Of a stretch of DNA of 10,378 nucleotides, positions 6,053 to 10,378 are shown piece by piece; positions within the stretch are counted from its first letter, which is position 1, and every line of letters starts with the position of its first letter. Origin of the DNA: an uncultured Holophagaceae bacterium (GTDB taxonomy: Bacteria; Acidobacteriota; Holophagae; Holophagales; Holophagaceae); NCBI GenBank assembly GCA_903890595.1, contig CAITBU010000496.1, forward strand, positions 1 through 10,378, given 5' to 3'. The position numbers were made by a program, and so were the translations under genes. The notes beneath the pieces were generated by a model, which worked only from the letters and a program-made list of their open reading frames with translations, was not told where the DNA came from and did no database searches.

Positions 6053-7243
6053 TCAGACGCCGGTTGTGCGGCGGAGGGCTTGGTCCAGGTCGGCGAGGAT
6101 GTCTGCCACGTCTTCGATGCCGATGGAGAGGCGCACCAGGCCGTCGGTGATGCCGGCGGCCAGGCGGTTCTCCCGGGCCATGCCCGCGTGGGTCATGGAG
6201 GCCGGATGGCTGATGAGCGTCTCGACGCCACCCAGGGACACGGCCAGGCCCGCCAGCTTCACGCTGTCCATCACGATGCGGCCGGCCTCGGTGCCGCCCT
6301 TCAGCTCGAAGGCGATCATCGACCCATAGCCCGTCATCTGCCGTCCCGCCAGCGCGTGCTGGGGGTGGCTGGGCAGGCCGATGTAGCGGACCCAGGCCAC
6401 CTCGGGCCGGGCCTCCAGCCAAGGGGCCACGATGCGGGCGCTCTGCTCGGCCCGCTCCACCCGCAGGGCGAGGGTCTTGAGGCCCCGGCTCACCAGGTAG
6501 GCCTGGTGGGGGTCCATGTTGGCGCCCAGGTTGATGAGCATGGCCCGGATCTGCTTGTGCAGGGCCTCGGTCTTGGACACCACGATGCCGCCCACCACGT
6601 CTGCATGGCCATTGATGAACTTGGTGACGGAGTGGAGCACCAGGTCAGCACCCAGGTCCAGGGGCTTCTGCAGGTGGGGGCTGGCGAAGGTGTTGTCCAC
6701 CACCAGCAGGGCCCCGGCGGCGTGGGCAATCTCGGCGGCGGCGGCGAGGTCCGTGACAGACATGGCGGGGTTCGACGGCGACTCGATGTAGACCACCTTG
6801 GTGTTGGGGCGCATGGCCCCCCGCAGGTTGGCCAGGTCCGAGGTGTCCACGTAGCTGGACGTCACCCCGAAGCGGCTCATGTGCTTCTCCATGAGGCCCC
6901 GGCTGGGGCCATACACCGAGTCCGTGCTCACGATGTGGTCCCCGCCGCTGAGCAGGGCCAGGTACACGGTGCTGACGGCCCCCATGCCGCTGGCCATGGC
7001 CGTGGCGCCGAAGCCGTTCTCCAGCTGCGCAACGTTCTCCTCCAGGGCCACGGTGGTGGGGTTGCCGATGCGGGTGTAGATGTAGCCGCCCTCGGTGCCC
7101 GCAAAGCGGTTGGCGCCCTGCTGGGCGTCCCGGAAGGCGAAGGTGGAGGTCTGGTAGATGGGGGTCACCACGCTGCCATGGGCGTCGTCGGGGATGCCCG
7201 CATGGACCAGCTTGGTGTTGAATCCGCAGGCTCGGGTGTCCAT
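6053..7243 (-). CDS. PLP-dependent trans-sulfuration enzyme (methionine/cystathionine gamma-lyase or gamma-synthase type)
   Basis: The 396-residue product belongs to the Cys/Met metabolism PLP-enzyme family (cytoplasmic, usually tetrameric). Visible landmarks: 'TPIYQTSTFAF' (27-37), 'YTRIGNPT' (56-63; Y57 and R59 bind the PLP phosphate of the neighbouring subunit), 'ASGMGA' (84-89), 'DSVYGPSRGLM' (108-118; Y111 stacks on PLP), 'VVDNTFASP' (181-189; D183 pairs with the PLP nitrogen), 'SVTKFINGHADVVGG' (205-219; K208 is the PLP lysine), and 'RLSIGIED' (371-378; R371 binds the substrate carboxylate). The active-site Cys of typical methionine gamma-lyases ('YGCT') is Pro here (YGPS), so cystathionine gamma-lyase, gamma-synthase or homoserine sulfhydrylase activity is as likely. 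The ATG at 7243 has a GGAG seven bases upstream; a frame open to 7315 adds an Arg/Pro-rich tail and is not used. Its 3' end abuts the repeat after the first receptor. Confidence 0.88.
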   Translation of the reverse strand: MDTRACGFNTKLVHAGIPDDAHGSVVTPIYQTSTFAFRDAQQGANRFAGTEGGYIYTRIGNPTTVALEENVAQLENGFGATAMASGMGAVSTVYLALLSGGDHIVSTDSVYGPSRGLMEKHMSRFGVTSSYVDTSDLANLRGAMRPNTKVVYIESPSNPAMSVTDLAAAAEIAHAAGALLVVDNTFASPHLQKPLDLGADLVLHSVTKFINGHADVVGGIVVSKTEALHKQIRAMLINLGANMDPHQAYLVSRGLKTLALRVERAEQSARIVAPWLEARPEVAWVRYIGLPSHPQHALAGRQMTGYGSMIAFELKGGTEAGRIVMDSVKLAGLAVSLGGVETLISHPASMTHAGMARENRLAAGITDGLVRLSIGIEDVADILADLDQALRRTTGV

Positions 7244-7402
7244 GGCTAGGCTCCAAGGGCGCCGCAAGGGGGCGACCCTGGAGCCAAGTGTTAAGGGACG
7301 CCTGGGTCCCGGCAAGTGATTAGCGGCGGAGAGCCTTAATAACGCTAGAGGCGGCTGGTGCTTTTACGGTTTGTCAGGGTGGACAGAGGCTCCGCATGCC
7401 CA

Positions 7403-7453
7403 GGGGCTGATTTCCGGGGGCGGGTGGCCCGCAGGACAGGGGAGGGGAGCCCC
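7403..7453. other. G-rich hairpin in the divergent intergenic stretch 7244-7591
   Basis: GGGGCT (7403-7408) and AGCCCC (7448-7453) form an outer stem around an inner CGGG-TGG-CCCG hairpin (7421-7431). The stretch 7244-7591 separates two divergent genes and must hold both promoters, but no clear -35/-10 pair was found; the poly-A run at 7483-7489 is the only A+T-rich patch on the plus-strand side. No riboswitch consensus is visible upstream of the sulfur-enzyme gene. Confidence 0.35.
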
Positions 7454-7543
7454 GGATGGATCAACGGACAGGAAGGTGATTTAAAAAAAGAATGAATCGC
7501 CACTTGCTAAAAACAGTGGTCGAACCGACATTCGAATTCTTCT

Positions 7544-7585
7544 GTACCGGGCGCAACAATTCGTCGCCAGGTACGGTTCCTGGAG
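7544..7585 (+). promoter_or_regulatory. Leader with two mutually exclusive hairpins over the ribosome binding site
   Basis: Stem 1 pairs 7544-7553 (GTACCGGGCG) with 7565-7574 (CGCCAGGTAC): nine base pairs with one G/A mismatch and an 11-base loop. Stem 2 pairs CCAGG (7567-7571) with CCTGG (7579-7583). The right arm of stem 2 covers the first bases of TGGAG (7581-7585), the ribosome binding site of the gene starting at 7592. The two stems share 7567-7571, so they cannot form together. This layout would allow translation control, but no ligand or protein is known. Confidence 0.45.
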
Positions 7586-7591
7586 TTGGGC

Positions 7592-7816
7592 ATGTCACCT
7601 TCGAGCCCCATCGTCCGCTGCGCCGGGTGCGGTGCCGTGAAGGTGGCTGTGGCCTGGGTGTCGCGGCCCCTCCCCTGGCTGGCGGCCACCGCGACCCCGG
7701 GTCCCGTCTCCGGGGGCCTCTGCCAGTGCTGCTCCCAGCGCCACCCGCAGCTCCATCGCCAGCCCCCCTACCGGGCCCCCTTTGGGTACCCCGGCGCACT
7801 TCCTCGGAAACCGTGA
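7592..7816 (+). CDS. Small cysteine-pair protein (zinc-ribbon-like), unknown function
   Basis: The 74-residue product has two cysteine clusters: C10-A-G-C13 near the N terminus and C44-Q-C46-C47 about 30 residues later, followed by 'SQRHPQL'. The layout resembles the short motif 'CxxC ... W ... GxCPxC ... YP' found as a small domain or tail in signalling proteins of deltaproteobacteria and related groups, which probably binds zinc or another metal. The C-terminal third is rich in Pro and Arg. The ATG at 7592 has GGAG (7582-7585) at six bases. Its stop (7814-7816) touches the ribosome binding site of the next gene, 11 bases before that gene's ATG, which supports a real operon. Third-position G/C is high. 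No homologue is recognised with certainty. Confidence 0.55.
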   Translation: MSPSSPIVRCAGCGAVKVAVAWVSRPLPWLAATATPGPVSGGLCQCCSQRHPQLHRQPPYRAPFGYPGALPRKP

Positions 7817-7827
7817 AGGAGGGACGC

Positions 7828-8082
7828 ATGTTCTCCTACAAGGCCTTCCTCGAGAACCAGATTTGCGCCCTCACCCACCAGACCCCCAGCGGGGGCGTCT
7901 GCCGAATTGGGGACGCTGCGTTCAAGGTCTTCTATACCGAAGACCTGTGGGAGTGGGAGTACCGGGGGGTGACCTACTTCGACCCCCAGGACCTCGCCGA
8001 GGCCATCCTTGCGATGGGGCGCCGCAGCCGCTGGCCACTCCCGCCCCCAGTGGACGGGGTGACCTTGCGGTTGCCGGCCTGA
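7828..8082 (+). CDS. Small hypothetical protein of 84 residues, second gene of the small operon
   Basis: The family is not recognised. An excellent ribosome binding site (AAGGAGG, 7816-7822) lies five bases before the ATG at 7828. The protein is soluble with no signal peptide or membrane segment. It has an aromatic, acidic middle 'FKVFYTEDLWEWEYRGVTYF' (32-51), then 'DPQDLAEAILAMGRR' (52-66) that looks helical, and a Pro-rich end. Two Cys (13, 25) are too few for a metal site by themselves. The same frame is open back to an ATG at 7492, which would give 196 residues, but that upstream part has no good binding site, is Pro/Arg-rich in this frame and overlaps the better-supported gene at 7592. 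It is likely translated together with that gene. Confidence 0.65.
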   Translation: MFSYKAFLENQICALTHQTPSGGVCRIGDAAFKVFYTEDLWEWEYRGVTYFDPQDLAEAILAMGRRSRWPLPPPVDGVTLRLPA

Positions 8083-8140
8083 GCGCCTGAGATCCGTCCC
8101 CGACGAACGGCCTTTGTCCGCCGATTTGGAGTTTTAAGGA

Positions 8141-8197
8141 GCTCCACTTTCGTGTGCTTCCTGCGCCCTCAGGGCGTCTTCGTGTCCTTAGTGGAGC
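8141..8197. repeat. Inverted-repeat element with 'GGACACGAAG'-type motifs
   Basis: GCTCCACT (8141-8148) and AGTGGAGC (8190-8197) are perfect inverted arms. Between them is a compact hairpin CGCCC-TCA-GGGCG (8164-8176). Read on the minus strand the inner part holds 'AAGGACACGAAGACGC' and 'GCACACGAAAG', a style close to the widespread 'CACTAAGGACACGAAGG' intergenic repeats. It lies 32-88 bases past the stop of the minus-strand receptor, the same relative place as the repeat behind the first receptor. GCCTTTTC follows the right arm on the plus strand, so it might also end transcription of the small operon. The rest of 8083-8228 shows nothing clear. Confidence 0.5.
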
Positions 8198-8228
8198 GCC
8201 TTTTCAGTGGCGTCCCGCCGGAGAGCCT

Positions 8229-9770
8229 TCAGGTCCTGAACCGTGCGACGATCTCCGTGAGGGTGCGGGCCTGGCCGTCCAGGGACTCGGCGGCGGCGGC
8301 GGCCTGCTCCACCAGGGCGGCATTCTGCTGGGTGACTTCGTCCATCTGCACCACGGCCTTGTTGACCTCGCTCAGGCCCGTGCTCTGCTCCTGGGTGGCG
8401 TGGGCAATCTCACCCACCAGGCCGGTCACCCGCTGCACATTGGCGACCACTTCCTGGATGGTGGCCCCGGCGTGGGCGGCCACCTTGTTGCCGTCTGTGG
8501 ACCTGGCCACGCTCTCCCGGATCAGGCCCTTGATCTCCTTGGCGGCGTCAGCGCTGCGCTTGGCCAGGTTGCGCACCTCGGCCGCCACCACGGCGAAGCC
8601 GCGACCCTGTTCCCCGGCCCGGGCGGCTTCCACCGCAGCGTTGAGGGCCAGCAGGTTGGTCTGGAAGGCGATCTCATCCACCACGCCAATGATCTCGTTG
8701 ATCTTGGCGGAGGACTCGTTGATGGCCTCCATGGCGGAGATGACCTGGGTGACCGCGACACCGCCAGCCTGAGCCACCTGGCGGGCCTTGGTGGACTCGC
8801 TGTTGGCGGAGTGGGCGTTGTTCGCGGTCTGGGTCACATTGCTGGTGATCTGCTCCATGCTGCTGGCGGTCTCTTCGAGGCTGGCGGCCTGCTCCTCCGT
8901 GCGGCGGCTGAGATCGTTGTTCCCCATGGAGATCTCGCCGGCGGCCGTGGCGATGGCCTCGGCACTCTCCTGGATCCGGACGACCATCTGGCGCAGACCC
9001 TCATTGGAAGCGTTGAGCACCCGCCCCAGCTCGCCCAGCTCATCCTGGGACTGGAGCTCCACCCGGCGGGTCAGGTCGCCCTGGGCGACGGTCTCCATCA
9101 CCGCCCCCACGGCCTTCAGAGGCAGGGACACCTGGGTGTGGATCACCCAGCCAAGGCCCACCATCAGGATGAGCAGGCCCCCCAGGGAGAGGCCCGCCGC
9201 AACCCCGTTCTGCACATTCATGGCGTGCCAGTCGGCACTCACATCCTGGATGGTGACCATGCTCCCGGCAATGGCCACGGCTGGGTCGTGACAGGCGTGG
9301 CAGCGGGGCTCGTTGACGATGGTCCGCACCTGGATGTAGCTGCGCCTTCCCTCCAGGTCCACCAGGCGCTGGGGCTCCGCCTGCTTCTGGGTGGCTTCAC
9401 CCACCATCTCCCGCAGGTCCGCCTGGCCCTCCGTGGCGGTGAGGCTTGAGTTCAGGGCGGCCTCTCTGGTGGTGAACTTCACCTTCCCCTTGGCATCCGT
9501 GAGGTGCAGGGTGAGGCTCGGGTTGAGGTCGCGAGCCTTCTTAAAGACCCCGCGCATCTCGTCCACATCACCCCGGAGCATGGTGCCGTCCATGGCCAGG
9601 GCCAGCATCCCGGCCACATTCCGGCCCCCCTGGGAGATGCGCTCCGTGGCATCCCGCCGCTCGGAGATGGCACCAACCACCAGGATCAGGGTGAAGACCA
9701 GGACGATGATCACCGAAGCCAGGGTGAGCACCTTGGCTCCGAGGGAGCGGCGGAAGTTCTTGGCGGTCAC
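8229..9770 (-). CDS. Methyl-accepting chemotaxis protein with a haem c motif in its periplasmic sensor domain
   Basis: This 513-residue receptor has membrane segment 1 (about 14-35), a periplasmic sensor (about 37-188), membrane segment 2 (189-211), HAMP (about 212-266) and a full cytoplasmic signalling coiled coil with the tip 'AFQTNLLALNAAVEAARAG' (368-386). The sensor contains CHACH (157-161; bases 9288-9302), a CXXCH site for covalent haem c, in the context 'IVNEPRCHACHDP' followed by 'IAGSMVTIQDVS', which is the layout of haem-type or Tll0287/DUF3365-like sensor domains. Possible distal ligands are H89, H182 or M184. Haem-bearing receptors of this sort are known in Geobacter (GSU0935, GSU0582), where they respond to redox or gas ligands; a similar role here is inference. 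The start is GTG at 9770 with AGGGGG four bases upstream. Its signalling half closely matches the receptor at 4219-5799. There is no CheR-binding tail. Confidence 0.93.
   Translation of the reverse strand: MTAKNFRRSLGAKVLTLASVIIVLVFTLILVVGAISERRDATERISQGGRNVAGMLALAMDGTMLRGDVDEMRGVFKKARDLNPSLTLHLTDAKGKVKFTTREAALNSSLTATEGQADLREMVGEATQKQAEPQRLVDLEGRRSYIQVRTIVNEPRCHACHDPAVAIAGSMVTIQDVSADWHAMNVQNGVAAGLSLGGLLILMVGLGWVIHTQVSLPLKAVGAVMETVAQGDLTRRVELQSQDELGELGRVLNASNEGLRQMVVRIQESAEAIATAAGEISMGNNDLSRRTEEQAASLEETASSMEQITSNVTQTANNAHSANSESTKARQVAQAGGVAVTQVISAMEAINESSAKINEIIGVVDEIAFQTNLLALNAAVEAARAGEQGRGFAVVAAEVRNLAKRSADAAKEIKGLIRESVARSTDGNKVAAHAGATIQEVVANVQRVTGLVGEIAHATQEQSTGLSEVNKAVVQMDEVTQQNAALVEQAAAAAESLDGQARTLTEIVARFRT
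8518..8576 (-). repeat. 59-base segment repeated in inverted orientation at 5410-5468
   Basis: It is identical to the reverse complement of 5410-5468 within the receptor signalling domain. Aligned positions of the two genes sum to 13986 in this part, with no gap needed over at least 8461-8700, showing ungapped similarity well beyond the perfect core. Confidence 0.85.
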
Positions 9771-9927
9771 AGGACCCCCTTTTGGGGCGGGTGGAAAGGG
9801 GCAGAGATGGGGTCAGTCGCAAGGGAAGCTTTCGGGAAAATGGTAAAAAACTTGAATTTTGAAGCGCTATTCCATTTTTTACTTTGTTGACTCAATGGCA
9901 AATACCCAAGCCCAGCCCACGGCCTCG

Positions 9928-9954
9928 CTCGGGAACGGCGGAGCCGCTCCCGAG
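9928..9954. terminator. Strong hairpin, possible terminator of the minus-strand gene at 9995
   Basis: CTCGGGA-a-CGGC (9928-9939) pairs with GCCG-c-TCCCGAG (9943-9954) around a GGA loop: eleven base pairs with one A/C mismatch. It lies 41 bases past the stop of the gene at 9995-10195, read on the minus strand. There is no T run right after it on either strand, so termination is likely but not certain. The A+T-rich stretch at 9840-9895 beyond it is the probable promoter area of the minus-strand receptor, although no good hexamer pair was found. Confidence 0.45.
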
Positions 9955-9994
9955 GTGTCGTCGAAGGCGCCAGGCGGGCGCAGAGGGCGTGGCC

Positions 9995-10195
9995 CTAGGG
10001 CTGGTTGTCCAGGTAGCCGTCGATCAGCGCGTCCACTGGCCAGCTCTCGGACTGCTTCTGGGTGCCCTTCAGGAAGTTCGCGGCCTCCGGGGGGTTGGCC
10101 TTCCGCAGCTCCTTGAGGGTGGGGTAGCGCTCCGCCAGCACCCGCAGGACGGCGCCTTCATCTTCCGTGCCCACAAGCCACCCCGCAGTCACCAC
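9995..10195 (-). CDS. Short coding frame of unknown function, start uncertain (possibly a broken gene)
   Basis: At least 66 residues are encoded with strong third-position G/C, ending in 'WPVDALIDGYLDNQP'. The middle ('AVLRVLAERYPTLKELRKAN', 15-34) looks helical and charged. The family is not recognised. The only starts in frame are GTG codons at 10195, 10192 and 10174, none with a ribosome binding site. The frame stays open upstream to a TGA at 10280-10282 and there reads 'GQECVQGAGSRCTTVVVTAG' without any ATG. A different frame has an ATG at 10242 that stops 17 codons later, next to the GTGs, so a frameshift joining the two is possible. The piece may be the C-terminal remnant of a longer protein or a small gene with a non-standard start. 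Confidence 0.5.
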   Translation of the reverse strand: MVTAGWLVGTEDEGAVLRVLAERYPTLKELRKANPPEAANFLKGTQKQSESWPVDALIDGYLDNQP

Positions 10196-10279
10196 GACCG
10201 TGGTGCAGCGTGAGCCTGCGCCTTGGACGCACTCCTGTCCATCGGAATGATCCCTGGCGAGGGTTCCATGGCTTGCTGG

Positions 10280-10378
10280 TCAGGTGCTCGGTGCGGTTGA
10301 TGGCGCGGGTCGCTCGGTGGTGGCGATGGCGTACAGCTCTCCGGATTCCCTGAGCAGGGCGGTGGAGATGATCGAGAC
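10280..10378 (-). CDS. C-terminal end of a signalling protein, probably a PAS domain (runs off right edge)
   Basis: The last 32 codons of a minus-strand gene are visible, reading 'VSIISTALLRESGELYAIAT' then 'TERPAPSTAPST' and a TGA at 10280-10282. The order 'TALL-x-x-SGELYAIATTER' matches the final two strands of PAS domains in sensor kinases and CheB/CheR-type hybrid proteins, where the end often reads 'EAGEVYAIATTER'. Too little is visible to tell which class. The Pro/Ser/Thr-rich last nine residues look like a disordered tail. The next gene on the strand starts about 85 bases later. Confidence 0.5.
   Translation of the reverse strand, partial: VSIISTALLRESGELYAIATTERPAPSTAPST

Noticed and set aside
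5823..6422. Minus-strand open frame of 199 codons
   Set aside because: It combines the purine-rich repeat with an out-of-frame part of the PLP enzyme gene; the 'LCVLCVLCG' start is the known spurious translation of such repeats.
6080..7249. Plus-strand open frame of 389 codons
   Set aside because: It is the antisense shadow of the PLP enzyme gene, which has complete family motifs; the plus-strand product is His/Gly/Val-rich without recognisable domains.
7244..7380. SAM riboswitch upstream of the PLP sulfur enzyme
   Set aside because: No SAM-I or SAM-II consensus blocks could be found on the minus strand of this short leader.
7515..7565. tRNA-like TTCGAAT and GGTTCGA segments
   Set aside because: Neither strand gives a T arm with five paired bases and a matching acceptor stem, and no anticodon arm is visible.
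7492..7827. N-terminal extension of the 84-residue protein from the ATG at 7492
   Set aside because: There is no properly spaced ribosome binding site, the translation is Pro/Arg/Gly-rich, and it overlaps the better-supported gene at 7592-7816.
8154..9449. Plus-strand open frame of 431 codons
   Set aside because: It is the antisense of the haem-type receptor; the product is a Gly/His/Leu-rich composition artefact of high G+C.

Overview
The window is G+C-rich (roughly two thirds by eye, with strong G/C preference at third codon positions) and clearly bacterial. The mix of a short multihaem c-type cytochrome, two methyl-accepting chemotaxis proteins (one with a haem c motif in its sensor), a branched-chain amino acid binding protein and common 'CACAAAGAA'-type intergenic repeats suggests an environmental anaerobe or metal-respiring lineage such as Acidobacteriota/Holophagae (Geothrix-like) or a deltaproteobacterium-like group. 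This placement is inference; no rRNA or other marker gene is present.

Left part (1-3895). A phosphatidylserine decarboxylase gene runs off the left edge on the minus strand. Divergent from it is a small integral-membrane methyltransferase-like protein. After a 225-base gap holding a nested palindrome comes a plus-strand series: a periplasmic LivJ/LivK-type binding protein without its permease genes, a TauE/SafE-family membrane exporter, and a five-haem periplasmic cytochrome c of 158 residues. Gaps of 41 and 59 bases between these genes allow partial co-transcription.

Middle (3896-8228). A 323-base gene-free stretch with two hairpins and an A+T-rich segment leads to a classical 4HB-HAMP-MCP chemoreceptor. 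It is followed by an intergenic dispersed repeat with short tandem units. Then, on the minus strand, comes a PLP-dependent trans-sulfuration-family enzyme (cystathionine/methionine gamma-lyase type). Divergent from it lies a two-gene plus-strand unit of tiny proteins: a 74-residue cysteine-pair (zinc-ribbon-like) protein and an 84-residue protein of unknown function. It is preceded by a leader with two competing hairpins, one of which covers the first ribosome binding site.

Right part (8229-10378). A second chemoreceptor lies on the minus strand. Its periplasmic sensor carries a CHACH haem c attachment motif, and its cytoplasmic half is nearly the same as that of the first receptor, so the two genes form a long inverted repeat around the middle region. 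Beyond it are a strong hairpin, a short coding frame of unknown function with no good start, and, at the right edge, the C-terminal end of a minus-strand protein that resembles a PAS domain of a signalling protein.

Taken together, the recognisable theme is redox and chemosensory signalling (haem receptor, second receptor, PAS protein fragment, multihaem cytochrome) next to sulfur amino acid metabolism and transport. The features most worth a second look are the haem-type chemoreceptor, the inverted pair of receptor genes and the small-protein operon with its structured leader.
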